64,000 nt of DNA from Bacteroidota bacterium. GTDB lineage: Bacteria; Bacteroidota; Rhodothermia; Rhodothermales; Bin80. Within the stretch, counting starts at the first letter, position 1, and each line of letters opens with the position of its first letter. The notes beneath the pieces are model-generated. The model searched no databases. It was not told where the DNA came from and saw nothing but the letters and a program-made list of their open reading frames with translations. The stretch is from NCBI GenBank assembly GCA_026708685.1, contig JAPOUL010000027.1, positions 1,208 to 65,207 of the forward strand, written 5' to 3'. Positions 39,359 through 48,883 of this stretch are shown in pieces. The position numbers and the translations under genes were made by a program.

Positions 39359-40021
39359 ATGCTTACTTTAATTTTGGTAAATGTTTTTACCGTCTTGGTA
39401 GTGATTGTTTCAGCAATTTTCATCTATAAACGAGCCTCCGTGCAACGCGAACGTCGTTTAGATTCAATGCATTTTACCTTACACAGGAAGGTCACCAAGC
39501 TTCAGCGTCGCTATGATAAGATGATGGATAAACTGAGGTATGAATTTCAGGCAAAAATGGCACTTATGGAGAAACGACTCCAGTACATTCAAGACAATGT
39601 AGATAGCATGCAGGGCGAGATGATTTATCGCCCGAAAGTGCACACGAACGAAACACTGATGTTTGATCGACAGATCCTTCGTCTGCATGGTTTTTCAAAA
39701 TTTCACTCCGATGGACATAAATCCAAAGTGGATCATGTCATCCATGCCACATCATCCACGGTGAGCCAGTCTTTGCGCGAGGGCTTCAACTTATCTGTCA
39801 ATGCAGAAGAGCCTCCTGTACTGGAGATGACAGGATCTGACTATGTGGGGGAAGTCTCACCAGATACTAGCCATATGACATCCCCATCCTACAATGTTCG
39901 TTACACGGTTCCTCGTCAATTCGCGGCTCACAACTGGTTAATCACCGATAGCCCCCATGGTCATGAGACTCTCAGTCATCCTTTTCATCATCTTAATTTC
40001 ACTAGCGAGGTGCTCAAGTGA
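39359..40021 (+). CDS. Hypothetical membrane-anchored coiled-coil protein
   Basis: This 220-aa protein has one N-terminal transmembrane helix (LTLILVNVFTVLVVIVSAIF) followed by a strongly charged helical region (KVTKLQRRYDKMMDKLRYE, MALMEKRLQYIQDN) with coiled-coil-like heptads. A low-complexity, His- and Ser-rich tail without motifs follows. No family is recognised. Its 3' end overlaps the next gene, the first DUF192 lipoprotein, by 65 bases in another frame, so the tail reading should be treated with caution. Confidence 0.6.
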   Translation: MLTLILVNVFTVLVVIVSAIFIYKRASVQRERRLDSMHFTLHRKVTKLQRRYDKMMDKLRYEFQAKMALMEKRLQYIQDNVDSMQGEMIYRPKVHTNETLMFDRQILRLHGFSKFHSDGHKSKVDHVIHATSSTVSQSLREGFNLSVNAEEPPVLEMTGSDYVGEVSPDTSHMTSPSYNVRYTVPRQFAAHNWLITDSPHGHETLSHPFHHLNFTSEVLK

Positions 40022-40421
40022 GCCCGAAGAGCTTCCAGTCGGAACCCTTGAATTCATCAGTGAAAACGCAGAGATCATCCACACGATTGATATCGAATTT
40101 GCAGAGGATGAACAGGCCCGTGCCACGGGATTGATGCATCGTCGTCAACTCTCTCTCTCAGAAGGAATGTTGTTCGTTTTTCCTGAACCAGATTCTTTGA
40201 GTTTTTGGATGGCAAACACTCCTATACCTCTAGATATTATCTTCGTGGGATCCGATTCTACGATTGTCAATATAGCCAAGCGTACTACTCCCTTATCACG
40301 AGAGTTTATTCGCTCCACTGATCTTGCTCAATATGTGGTTGAGGTGCGTGGGGGAGTCACTGATCGTTTTGGCATTGACTCATCAGCTAGGGTTCAATGG
40401 CGAAAAATACACAATGAATAA
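39957..40421 (+). CDS. DUF192 lipoprotein (first of two)
   Basis: This 154-aa protein has a hydrophobic signal and a lipobox-like end (ISLARC). The DUF192 domain follows: ATGLMHRRQLSLSEGMLFVFPEP, then SFWMANTPIPLDIIFVG, then VVEVRGGVTDRFGI. DUF192 proteins are small beta-barrel-like secreted proteins of unknown biochemical role. Its start overlaps the coiled-coil gene upstream and its end overlaps the second DUF192 gene by 8 bp, so the set is one transcript. Confidence 0.82.
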   Translation: MVMRLSVILFIILISLARCSSEPEELPVGTLEFISENAEIIHTIDIEFAEDEQARATGLMHRRQLSLSEGMLFVFPEPDSLSFWMANTPIPLDIIFVGSDSTIVNIAKRTTPLSREFIRSTDLAQYVVEVRGGVTDRFGIDSSARVQWRKIHNE

Positions 40422-40920
40422 TCCGATGGATATATTTCTATCAAATCATGGATGGGTAGGGATCTTACTGTTGTTGACATGCTTAGCTATTTCATGCCAG
40501 AGTTCTTCCTCCCCTCCCTCAACCACGCCTGAAATCCCTTTCAGAGTTGATGGATCGCTTGATTTTGTTCGTAGTGGGGAAGATTTTCTTACGCTTGACA
40601 TTGAAATTGCTGACACAGATTCACTTCGAGAGCGGGGAATGATGCAACGCAGTTCATTCCCACCCGAGTCAGGTATGCTATTTTTGTTTGATCACCAAGA
40701 ATTTCGTCAATTCTGGATGGGCAATACCCCCTTATCATTGGACCTGTTGTTTATTTCTAATGATTCAGCAATTGTTGACATTGCAAAATATGCCAAGCCC
40801 TATTCGCCCGATCCGATTGTGAGTCAGGCACCTGCTCAGTTTGTTTTAGAAGTTCCTGCGGGGTTTGCAGACACCAAAGGCATCGTAGAGGGCGATAGAG
40901 TTCAATGGATCCGTAATTGA
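40414..40920 (+). CDS. DUF192 lipoprotein (second of two)
   Basis: From ATG 40414 this gives 168 aa with an N-terminal hydrophobic segment ending in a lipobox (LAISCQ). The DUF192 domain follows (RERGMMQRSSFPPESGMLFLFD, FWMGNTPLSLDLLFIS, FVLEVPAGFADTKGI). It is a paralogue of the gene just upstream, clearly duplicated in tandem; the two are diverged but share all DUF192 blocks. An in-frame upstream start at 40324 adds 30 residues inside the upstream gene and is not needed. Confidence 0.82.
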   Translation: MNNPMDIFLSNHGWVGILLLLTCLAISCQSSSSPPSTTPEIPFRVDGSLDFVRSGEDFLTLDIEIADTDSLRERGMMQRSSFPPESGMLFLFDHQEFRQFWMGNTPLSLDLLFISNDSAIVDIAKYAKPYSPDPIVSQAPAQFVLEVPAGFADTKGIVEGDRVQWIRN

Positions 40921-41375
40921 CTTCGATCAGTCGTTTTGGATAAAAGAAATATCCGCCATGAGTTCACAACGTTGTTGGTTGAATCTCTCATGTTGGATTT
41001 GATATGCTCACTGGAAAAGAGTTCATCTCAGTCTATTACTTAAAGGGTTCATCTACTCAATGACTACGATTCGATAGGATGGCAATGACTTTGATCGTTT
41101 CTGGTAAAGTTCAGAGAAATTAGCCCCATCAGAGTCGTCAACAAATATGTTTTTAACCAACCTAGAAGATTCCATATCAATTCAACCTGCCACAATGTAA
41201 TCCGAAGGGATGATCGAAAAGTGTATGTGCGTTACTCCGAAATCCCAAGGAGATGATTCGTTCATTGGTTTTTCAAGGATATAAGGATTCATTTGCTCAC
41301 ACTCGGCGAGAAATTGGGCTTTGTAATCTATCCTACTTATCGTAGTGATTGATACCAGTTGACCCAGTCTGAGTT
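40921..41375 (-). other. Gap holding short protein-like minus-strand frames
   Basis: This 455-bp gap follows the stop of the minus-strand ATPase. Read on the minus strand, 41182-41380 encodes a protein-like stretch (SRIDYKAQFLAECEQM, then SPWDFGVTHIHFSIIPSDYIVAG) that ends at TGA 41182-41184. In the same frame ATG 41175 opens a 40-aa ORF (MESSRLVKNIFVDDSDG…) ending at 41053. These may be two short genes coupled to the ATPase or one gene split by a nonsense change. No family is recognised and there is no independent support. Confidence 0.3.
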
Positions 41376-42989
41376 TTAATTCTGATTCATTCTGAAGTGG
41401 TCTGCTATGATATCGAGCTTTTGAATCACTTCAGGGTGAATCTCCTCTGCATGCATGTGATAAGCAATGTCGCAGAAATCTGTATCTTGGATGTTGATTT
41501 TGGCGGCCTCACAAACTTCACGTAACACCATCTTTCCTTTTTTGCCATCAAAATAATTCCTCTCCAACGGCCGCAAAAAGAATGCTGGAGGAAAATATTC
41601 CCTCATATATTCGGTTGTGCATTCAACGGATTGGTGATCTCCTATGGAACCCATCCAGCGAAGAATTGCCGAAGGATGGATTAAGTAGTTTTCTATTTCA
41701 TAACGTTTCCAAATCAGAAGCTTCATCCCATCGGGTTGAAGTTGATCTTCTACTTCAGGGCCTTTGTTGTTTCTATCCTGAAGTTGAACCCCTTTGATGT
41801 GGTGTGCATGGATACGAACTGCCTTAAAATGGCGAACGGATCTCCAACTGTCTTCTGCAGTGAATTTGCAGAATGGCGATTCCAAAAATGTGTATAGTGG
41901 GTGATTCAGTGCATATGCCCAGGTTCTAAGAATTTTCAGATCTGTTTTGCCTTCCAAATATAGGACGCATCCAAACTGTTGGGCCATGATGATGTCCAAA
42001 TTGTTGAGATAGAGAGATTCAATCACCGTCTGTTCATCTGAAATTTTATTGAGACCCGCAGAGAGAACCCGGAGATCATGCAGGTTTGTCTCCTTGATCA
42101 GTCTCTCAGAATGCGTAGCAATGATCAATTGTTGCCCGTGAAGGCGAGATCGTTTTTTTAGATCTCGGTACAGTTTTTCCTGAAGAAATATATGTAGGTG
42201 AGCATCTAACTCGTCAATAAGTATGGTTGAAGATTCTTTCAGTAAGATAATTGCATAGATCATCAGGACCTGTAAGAAACCAGATGATGCACCCGATAAG
42301 TCCATCTCAAATTCTCCAACATCGTCCTGAAAACCAGCATAAACCGTCTGTACTCCAGCAATCGGCATCGTCAGCTGATATAGAAAGAGATCTTGGATAA
42401 TGCTCTGGAGTTCACTCCACTTATCGGGGCTACGACTAACCTCATAGAGCAGATTACGAACCACTGTTCCCGCATGTCCTGTAGCAATCCGTGTAGGGAT
42501 GACGCTTGATCTGTATGGCGGCTCATCCCGATCAACTCCTGACATGGGGGTGATCAAGGAAGTGATGAAAGGGTTACGGATATACTTTTTAAGCGTGGAT
42601 TCAGGCACTTCTTTCATGGGACGTATGTCCACGGATGTTCGCCCCCTGTAAACAAATTCAAATCCTATCGTCTCACCGTTGATTCGGAGTTGAATAGATG
42701 CTGGAGAATCAATGCATTGTTGATACCATAGATTCTTCCAGTCTTTGAGGACAATGGAGGATATTTCGATATAGCTGATCTCAATACTTGGATAGTGGCC
42801 GTCATCATCAAGGTCAAAAGGATCGCTTTTTTCTCCCCAAAGTGACATGACTTCAGACCATAAAGCAATGGTCTGGAGGAGAGTGGTTTTACCACAGTTG
42901 TTGGGGCCAACAATGACTACATGCTCATCAAGTGGAACATGAATTGACTTGAAGCGCTTGATATTTTGAATGTCTATCCGCTCAATCAT
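41376..42989 (-). CDS. ABC-type ATPase with C-terminal Toprim-like domain (OLD/PARIS-like)
   Basis: This 537-aa protein starts with an SMC/RecF-like ATPase: Walker A GPNNCGKTT at residues 28-36, signature LSGASSG at 231-237, Walker B STILIDELDAH at 254-264 and the switch His in ATHSE. The C-terminal third looks like a Toprim/DUF4435 nuclease domain: LYLEGKTD (Glu346), LQDRNN near 405 and WKRYEIENYL at about 427. OLD family nucleases and PARIS AriA-AriB proteins combine the same two parts, and both act in phage defence. The acidic pair of the Toprim site is only partly preserved (D-R-N), so activity is uncertain. The gene is solitary. Confidence 0.75.
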   Translation of the reverse strand: MIERIDIQNIKRFKSIHVPLDEHVVIVGPNNCGKTTLLQTIALWSEVMSLWGEKSDPFDLDDDGHYPSIEISYIEISSIVLKDWKNLWYQQCIDSPASIQLRINGETIGFEFVYRGRTSVDIRPMKEVPESTLKKYIRNPFITSLITPMSGVDRDEPPYRSSVIPTRIATGHAGTVVRNLLYEVSRSPDKWSELQSIIQDLFLYQLTMPIAGVQTVYAGFQDDVGEFEMDLSGASSGFLQVLMIYAIILLKESSTILIDELDAHLHIFLQEKLYRDLKKRSRLHGQQLIIATHSERLIKETNLHDLRVLSAGLNKISDEQTVIESLYLNNLDIIMAQQFGCVLYLEGKTDLKILRTWAYALNHPLYTFLESPFCKFTAEDSWRSVRHFKAVRIHAHHIKGVQLQDRNNKGPEVEDQLQPDGMKLLIWKRYEIENYLIHPSAILRWMGSIGDHQSVECTTEYMREYFPPAFFLRPLERNYFDGKKGKMVLREVCEAAKINIQDTDFCDIAYHMHAEEIHPEVIQKLDIIADHFRMNQN

Positions 42990-43151
42990 AGGAATAGCTG
43001 CTTATGGGATTATGCGTCAAGTGCAAATCATAAGACTGCATTTGGTTCTTTAGGATGATCATTTCAATCATTTAAACCCAGACATTGAGTCAATATCTGG
43101 GTTAATCAGAGCTGCTCATAGATACAAAAAGAATCCTTGAATGGGGCGTAT

Positions 43152-43484
43152 TTAAAGTCCGAATGATTCTCCGCAAGCACAGGTTCGGGATGCCTGTGGA
43201 TTGGAAAAGTGAAATCCTTTTCCTTCCAGACCATCGGTAAAATCTAACTCAGTCCCTTCCAAATAAAGGCCACTCCGACGGTCTACAATCACAGACAATC
43301 CATCCAGTTCTATGTGAACGTCTCCCTCTCTGATCTCGGTATCCCATCCCAAATCATACGTGAGTCCAGAGCAGCCTCCCTGAATCACGGCAAGGCGTAC
43401 ATGAGCGTGATCAAGATCTACATTTTCTTGGTGAGCAACAGCACGAATCTGCTGACCTGCTCGATGAGTAATTTTCAAGGTCAT
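43152..43484 (-). CDS. sufA: A-type iron-sulfur carrier protein (SufA/ErpA-like)
   Basis: This 110-aa protein has the three conserved cysteines of A-type carriers: Cys38 in QGGCSGLTYDL and the C-x-C pair Cys102/Cys104 in TCACGESF. It holds or transfers a [2Fe-2S]/[4Fe-4S] cluster to client proteins. It lies next to and divergent from sufB, which fits a role in the SUF pathway. Whether to call it SufA, ErpA or IscA cannot be decided from the sequence alone. Confidence 0.85.
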   Translation of the reverse strand: MTLKITHRAGQQIRAVAHQENVDLDHAHVRLAVIQGGCSGLTYDLGWDTEIREGDVHIELDGLSVIVDRRSGLYLEGTELDFTDGLEGKGFHFSNPQASRTCACGESFGL

Positions 43485-43612
43485 GAATAAAATGAGTAAA
43501 GGATGATCAATCCAGTTGAATAGGAACGAAACAATTGGTTAAAGGTTTACATAGATTCTGTCATTTAACGACCAATTCCCATTTCTGGTGCCTTCATGGT
43601 TACCATCATTTC

Positions 43613-45073
43613 ATGAATACAGACACGCAATATCTCCATCAAGTTGCAGAAAGTGACTACGAGCACGGCTGGTCAACTGAAATTGACTCTGATACCATTC
43701 CCAAGGGACTCAGCGAGGAAGTGATCAGGCTGATTTCAGCGAAAAAACATGATCCTGACTGGATGTTGGAAAGCCGCCTCCGTGCCTTTCGTCATTGGGA
43801 AAAGCTTGCCTCCGATACAGACAAGTATCCCCGATGGGCCCACATTCAATATCCGAATATTGACTTTCAGGATATTAGTTATTACTCCGCTCCGGGGAAC
43901 AAACCCCGCTACGATAGTCTGGATGAAGTTGATCCCGAGCTCATTAAAACATTTGAAGCATTAGGGATTCCCCTTGAAGAGCAAAAAGTGCTGGCAGGTG
44001 TAGCAGTAGATGCGGTGATTGATAGCGTATCGGTTGCAACCACGTTCAAGGAGGAGTTGGCCAAACATGGGATCATCTTCTGTTCGTTCACCGAAGCCAT
44101 TGAAAATCACGGTGATCTGGTGCGCAAGTATATGGGGAGTGTCGTTCCCTATACGGATAATTTTTATGCAGCATTGAATGCTGCAGTTTTTAGTGATGGT
44201 TCGTTTTGCTATATCCCAGCGGGCGTTCGTTGCCCGATGGAGTTATCCACCTACTTCCGTATCAATGAAGCAGGGACTGGTCAGTTTGAACGTACGCTGA
44301 TCGTAGCCGAAGAAGGCTCCTATGTGTCCTATCTTGAAGGATGCACAGCCCCCCGCCGTGATGAAAACCAACTTCATGCGGCTGTGGTTGAGATCATTGC
44401 CCATAAAGATGCTGAAGTCAAGTATTCAACGATTCAGAACTGGTATCCTGGGAATGCAGAAGGGAAGGGTGGAGTCTATAACTTTGTAACGAAGCGTGGA
44501 ATTTGCGAGGGTGCTGGTTCCAAAATCTCGTGGACACAACTGGAAACGGGATCGGCCATTACATGGAAGTATCCAAGCGTCATTCTTAAAGGGGATCATT
44601 CCGTCGGCGAATTTTATTCTGTTGCTTTCACCAAAGGTCGTCAGCAGGCCGATACGGGAACGAAGATGCTCCATCTTGGACGCAATACTTCAAGTACGAT
44701 CATCTCCAAGGGCATCTCCGCTGACCGTTCCAATAATAGTTATCGTGGATTGGTTCGTATAAACAAAGGTGCTGAGAATGCTCGGAATTTTACGCAATGT
44801 GATTCCATGCTTTTAGGCGATCGATGCGGGGCACACACGTTTCCCTACTTAGAGATCCAAAACCCGACTGCCCAGGTGGAACATGAAGCAACCACCAGTA
44901 AAGTAGGGGAAGACCAGATGTTTTACTGTCAGCAACGCGGCATTAGTGAACAGGATGCGATCAAACTGTTGGTCAGTGGATTCTGTCAGGAGATCCTTAC
45001 TCAATTGCCGATGGAATTTGCTGTGGAAGCTCGTAAACTTCTGGCCATTGAACTGGAGGGATCCGTTGGATAA
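43613..45073 (+). CDS. sufB: Fe-S cluster assembly scaffold SufB
   Basis: From ATG 43613 ([10 protein letters not shown]) this gives 486 aa, the standard SufB length. The beta-helix core shows [17 protein letters not shown] and the conserved Cys in [36 protein letters not shown] and [12 protein letters not shown] are typical. SufB forms the scaffold complex with SufC and SufD on which clusters are built. An in-frame ATG at 43535 extends the N-terminus by 26 non-conserved residues. It is the first gene of the operon sufB-C-D-SE-T. Confidence 0.96.
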   Translation: MNTDTQYLHQVAESDYEHGWSTEIDSDTIPKGLSEEVIRLISAKKHDPDWMLESRLRAFRHWEKLASDTDKYPRWAHIQYPNIDFQDISYYSAPGNKPRYDSLDEVDPELIKTFEALGIPLEEQKVLAGVAVDAVIDSVSVATTFKEELAKHGIIFCSFTEAIENHGDLVRKYMGSVVPYTDNFYAALNAAVFSDGSFCYIPAGVRCPMELSTYFRINEAGTGQFERTLIVAEEGSYVSYLEGCTAPRRDENQLHAAVVEIIAHKDAEVKYSTIQNWYPGNAEGKGGVYNFVTKRGICEGAGSKISWTQLETGSAITWKYPSVILKGDHSVGEFYSVAFTKGRQQADTGTKMLHLGRNTSSTIISKGISADRSNNSYRGLVRINKGAENARNFTQCDSMLLGDRCGAHTFPYLEIQNPTAQVEHEATTSKVGEDQMFYCQQRGISEQDAIKLLVSGFCQEILTQLPMEFAVEARKLLAIELEGSVG

Positions 45074-45105
45074 TCTCCAATGGATACAATTTTTATCAAA
45101 ACTTT

Positions 45106-45867
45106 ATGAAATCAATTTTAAATATTCAGGGGCTGAAGGCTTCTGTGGAGGGGATGCCGATCCTCAATGGTGTTAACCTGTCCATCAATGCTGGAGAGGT
45201 TCATGCCATTATGGGACCCAATGGATCAGGTAAGAGCACGCTTGCCTCTGTCTTAGCAGGGAATGAAGACTATGAGATAGATGGTGGAACCGTAGACTAT
45301 CTGGGAACGGATCTTCTGGACATGGATGTGGATGAACGTGCACGAGAAGGTGTCTTTCTGGCCTTTCAGTATCCGGTAGAACTGCCGGGTGTGAGTACCA
45401 TGAATTTTCTCAAACAGGCCGTCAACTCTGTGCGTGAGCATCAAGGACTTGAACCCCTGAAAGCTGCTGCTCTTCTTCGTCTGGCCAGAGAAAAAGCCGC
45501 TCTGATTGAGCTGGATGCCCGATTGAAACAGCGATCTGTGAATCAGGGCTTCTCTGGAGGCGAAAAGAAGAGGAATGAAATTTTTCAACTGGCGATGCTA
45601 GAACCCACACTTGCCATTTTGGATGAAACGGATTCGGGGCTTGACATTGATGCACTACGGAGTGTGTCGAACGGGGTAAATCAGCTACGTACTCCCGATC
45701 GAGGATTTTTAGTCATCACACACTATCAGAGGCTTTTGGATTATCTCGTTCCCGATTTTGTACATGTGATGGTCAATGGAAAACTTGTACGATCTGGTGG
45801 GCGTGAGCTTGCCCTTGAATTAGAGGAGCATGGGTATGACTGGATCCAGGATCACCTACCAGAATAA
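45106..45867 (+). CDS. sufC: Fe-S assembly ATPase SufC
   Basis: This 253-aa ABC-type ATPase has Walker A GPNGSGKST near residue 38, the ABC signature FSGGEKKRNEI and Walker B LAILDETDSGLDID, plus the H-loop region VITHYQRLL. It powers conformational change in the SufBCD scaffold. It begins 32 bp after sufB and its 3' end lies just before sufD. Confidence 0.96.
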   Translation: MKSILNIQGLKASVEGMPILNGVNLSINAGEVHAIMGPNGSGKSTLASVLAGNEDYEIDGGTVDYLGTDLLDMDVDERAREGVFLAFQYPVELPGVSTMNFLKQAVNSVREHQGLEPLKAAALLRLAREKAALIELDARLKQRSVNQGFSGGEKKRNEIFQLAMLEPTLAILDETDSGLDIDALRSVSNGVNQLRTPDRGFLVITHYQRLLDYLVPDFVHVMVNGKLVRSGGRELALELEEHGYDWIQDHLPE

Positions 45868-45874
45868 GCGTATC

Positions 45875-47161
45875 ATGCCCATCGTAATGGATCACCGTGT
45901 TGAAGATCGATTCTTGGCCGCCTATGAGCGTTACCAATCCATGAATGGGACATCCGGTCCCCTTTCGGACCTCTCTCAAAAGGCTATAGAACGCTTTGCT
46001 GAAGTTGGCTTTCCAACCCGGAAAAATGAATCATGGAAATACACCAATATCACGCCAGTGATCAATCGTACCTATCAAATTGCAGATCCTGAGACGACTA
46101 CTGTTGATGGGATTGAAGGATTGGATGCGTACAGGGCCGTGTTTGTCAACGGTCTGTTTGCACCGGAGCATTCCATCCTAGATGGGCTTCCCAGTGGTGC
46201 TGTCGTTGAAAGCCTTCATGGTGCATCCGAAGATGATCTGATTCAAACTCATGTTGGAACCTATGCTGACTACCATCAGGAACCATTTACGGCTCTGAAT
46301 ACCGCCTTTTTGAAGGATGGTGTTGTGATTCGGGTTTCATCTGGTGTCAAACTGGATAGGCCCGTCCATATCATCCATGTGATTACTGCCGATCAACCGA
46401 TTCTTGTACAGCCGCGAACTCTCATTCATGCTGGTGAAGGGGCATCCATCCAAGTCGTTTACTCCACGGAGCTGAAAGGCTCCACCTCTGCGTTGATCAA
46501 TGCAGTGACTGAAATCCATGTCAGCAAAGAGGCACAGGTAGAGTTTTCAGATTTGCAAATCGGTACACCCACTACGAGTCGTGTGACAAATCTGAGTGTT
46601 TACCAACAGAATCAGAGTAAATTTCAGAGTGATGTATTCACCTTTGGTGGAGAGATTACTCGGAATAATTTATCGATTCACGCAGATGCAGAGCATTGTG
46701 AGAGTCTGCTTCATGGGTTATTCATGGCCCGTGAGAAATCACACATTGACAACAGCACTTTTGTTGATCATGCCAAGCCGAATTGTATGAGTTCTGAGTA
46801 CTATAAAGGAATCTTGGATGAGGATGCTGTGGGGGTTTTTCACGGTCAAGTCCTTGTGCGCGAGGATGCACAGCTGATCAATGCGTATCAGACGAATCGT
46901 AGTATACTACTAACGGACACGGCAAGAATGTTTTCCAAGCCCGCCCTAGAGATCTATGCTGATGATGTGAAGTGTTCTCATGGAGCAACAACGGGGCAGT
47001 TAGATAAGGAGGGACTTTTTTACCTTCGCTCAAGAGGCATCCATGAGAAAGATGCCCGTAGGCTTATGCTGACATCATTCGCAGGAGATATTATTGAAAA
47101 ATCTCCCATTCAGGCATTACATGAAGTGATTTACGGTCATGTAGATCGTATGTTGAGTTGA
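45875..47161 (+). CDS. sufD: Fe-S cluster assembly protein SufD
   Basis: From ATG 45875 (MPIVMDHRVED) this gives 428 aa. SufD family features include the N-terminal helical region with RKNESWKYTNI, the beta-helix core and the C-terminal helices with SHGATTGQLDKEGLFYLRSRGI. It completes the SufB-SufC2-SufD scaffold and is needed for iron acquisition in this pathway. An earlier in-frame ATG (45830) would overlap sufC and is not favoured. ATG 45887 is a further alternative. Confidence 0.95.
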   Translation: MPIVMDHRVEDRFLAAYERYQSMNGTSGPLSDLSQKAIERFAEVGFPTRKNESWKYTNITPVINRTYQIADPETTTVDGIEGLDAYRAVFVNGLFAPEHSILDGLPSGAVVESLHGASEDDLIQTHVGTYADYHQEPFTALNTAFLKDGVVIRVSSGVKLDRPVHIIHVITADQPILVQPRTLIHAGEGASIQVVYSTELKGSTSALINAVTEIHVSKEAQVEFSDLQIGTPTTSRVTNLSVYQQNQSKFQSDVFTFGGEITRNNLSIHADAEHCESLLHGLFMAREKSHIDNSTFVDHAKPNCMSSEYYKGILDEDAVGVFHGQVLVREDAQLINAYQTNRSILLTDTARMFSKPALEIYADDVKCSHGATTGQLDKEGLFYLRSRGIHEKDARRLMLTSFAGDIIEKSPIQALHEVIYGHVDRMLS

Positions 47162-47179
47162 TTTCATGTGTCTTATTCC

Positions 47180-48883
47180 ATGTCACATTCATCCGTCAGT
47201 GATACACAAATCAGGAGTTGTTTCCCTACACTAAAACAAAAAGTGTATGGTCAGCCATTGGTTTATTTGGATAGTGCGGCATCTTCTCTAAAACCAGAAT
47301 GTGTCATTGACTGTTTGTCCAACTACTATGCCAATGAGCACAGCAATGTACACCGTGGCGTTCATTATTTGAGTCAGCGTGCCACTGAGCGGTACGAAGC
47401 CGCTCGTCAACGTGTCGCTCAATTCATCGGAGCATCAAGCGATCGATCCATCGTCTTTACTCGGGGAACGACAGAATCCATCAACCTAGTTGCATCCACC
47501 TTCGGATCTACATATATTCAGTCGGGTGATGAGATCCTTACGACAGTGATGGAGCATCACTCCAATCTAGTTCCATGGCAACAATTAGCACAACAGCAAG
47601 GTGCACAACTCCGAGTGTTGGATGTTTCCATGAAAGGGACCATTAGCGTGGATGCATTAGTGCGACAGATGAACAAGAGGACGCGTCTCTTGGCAATTGG
47701 GCATGTTTCCAATAGTCTGGGCACTTTACATCCCGTAGAAGAAATCATTCAGGAAGCTCACAAAAGAGATATTGTGGTTTTACTGGATGGAGCGCAAGGA
47801 CTTCCACATCTTCCATTAGATATGCACAAGTTAGATTGTGATTTCTATTGTGCGAGTAGCCATAAGGCCTATGGCCCCACCGGTGTTGGATTTTTGTATG
47901 GAAAAGAAGAGATTCTGGAAGATCTACCACCATGGCATGGTGGAGGAGATATGATTGATCAGGTTCATCGTATGTATTCCACTTGGGCAGAAGTTCCACA
48001 TAAGTTTGAGGCGGGTACACCAAATATTGCTGGAATCATTGGGATGTCGGCTGCTATTGATTTTATGGATAGTATAGGGATGGACGTTCTTCGAGAAAAA
48101 GAGCAAATCCTCTTAGAGTATGCTCATCAGCAAGCCAAGACAATCTGTGATCTTACCATCGTTGGTTCAGCATCTGAAAAAGTTGGTGTGTTGAGTTTTA
48201 CATTGGAAGGACATCATCCTTATGATATCGGTTATGCTTTGGATCAAGCAGGAATTGCTGTACGAACAGGGCATCACTGTACTATGCCCTTGATGGATTA
48301 CTTTGGAATTCCCGGCACAATTCGTGCTTCCTTTGGAGCGTACAACACGAAAGATGATATTGATGCACTCGTATCACGTTTAAAAGAGATTGTCACAACA
48401 TCCTCAACCAAACGAAATACTATTGGAACCAATGGTCAAACCGTTTCGCATGTAGCTGATCATCCGACGATCGAAATTCGTAAAGCATCCTTACTGGAGG
48501 ATCTTGATCTTTTTGATGATGCAGATGATCGCCGTGAGTATATTATTGAACTTGGTGAGAATCTTGAATCAATTGATTCATCTTTGAAGACGGAGACGAA
48601 TCGGATTCACGGATGTCTAGCCATGGTGTGGCTCCACAGTACGGTTCATGACGGACGTATTTATTTTAAGGCAGACAGTGATGCTTTGATTACTCGTGGA
48701 ATGATTGCATTGTTGATTCAACTGATGGATGGCCAATTACCAAGAGATATTCTAAATACCGATCTTTTTGCATTGATTGATGAGATTGGATTACCTGAAT
48801 TGATTACCGCTCGCCGTAAAAATGGACTGAATCGGATGATTGAACGCATTCAAAAAGAAGCATCCTTAAGTGAGATTTCATGA
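47180..48883 (+). CDS. sufS: Cysteine desulfurase SufS fused to SufE
   Basis: From ATG 47180 this gives 567 aa. Residues ~1-410 are a type II cysteine desulfurase: PLP-binding lysine in SSHKAYGPTG and catalytic Cys in RTGHHCTMP (about residue 367). A ~45-residue linker leads to a SufE domain (~455-567): DLFDDADDRREYIIELGE, then the sulfur-accepting Cys in HGCLAMVWL (about residue 479). The desulfurase takes sulfur from cysteine as a persulfide and SufE relays it to SufBCD; the fusion joins donor and acceptor in one chain. An upstream GTG at 47168 is possible. It is co-transcribed with sufBCD and overlaps sufT by ATGA. Confidence 0.95.
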   Translation: MSHSSVSDTQIRSCFPTLKQKVYGQPLVYLDSAASSLKPECVIDCLSNYYANEHSNVHRGVHYLSQRATERYEAARQRVAQFIGASSDRSIVFTRGTTESINLVASTFGSTYIQSGDEILTTVMEHHSNLVPWQQLAQQQGAQLRVLDVSMKGTISVDALVRQMNKRTRLLAIGHVSNSLGTLHPVEEIIQEAHKRDIVVLLDGAQGLPHLPLDMHKLDCDFYCASSHKAYGPTGVGFLYGKEEILEDLPPWHGGGDMIDQVHRMYSTWAEVPHKFEAGTPNIAGIIGMSAAIDFMDSIGMDVLREKEQILLEYAHQQAKTICDLTIVGSASEKVGVLSFTLEGHHPYDIGYALDQAGIAVRTGHHCTMPLMDYFGIPGTIRASFGAYNTKDDIDALVSRLKEIVTTSSTKRNTIGTNGQTVSHVADHPTIEIRKASLLEDLDLFDDADDRREYIIELGENLESIDSSLKTETNRIHGCLAMVWLHSTVHDGRIYFKADSDALITRGMIALLIQLMDGQLPRDILNTDLFALIDEIGLPELITARRKNGLNRMIERIQKEASLSEIS

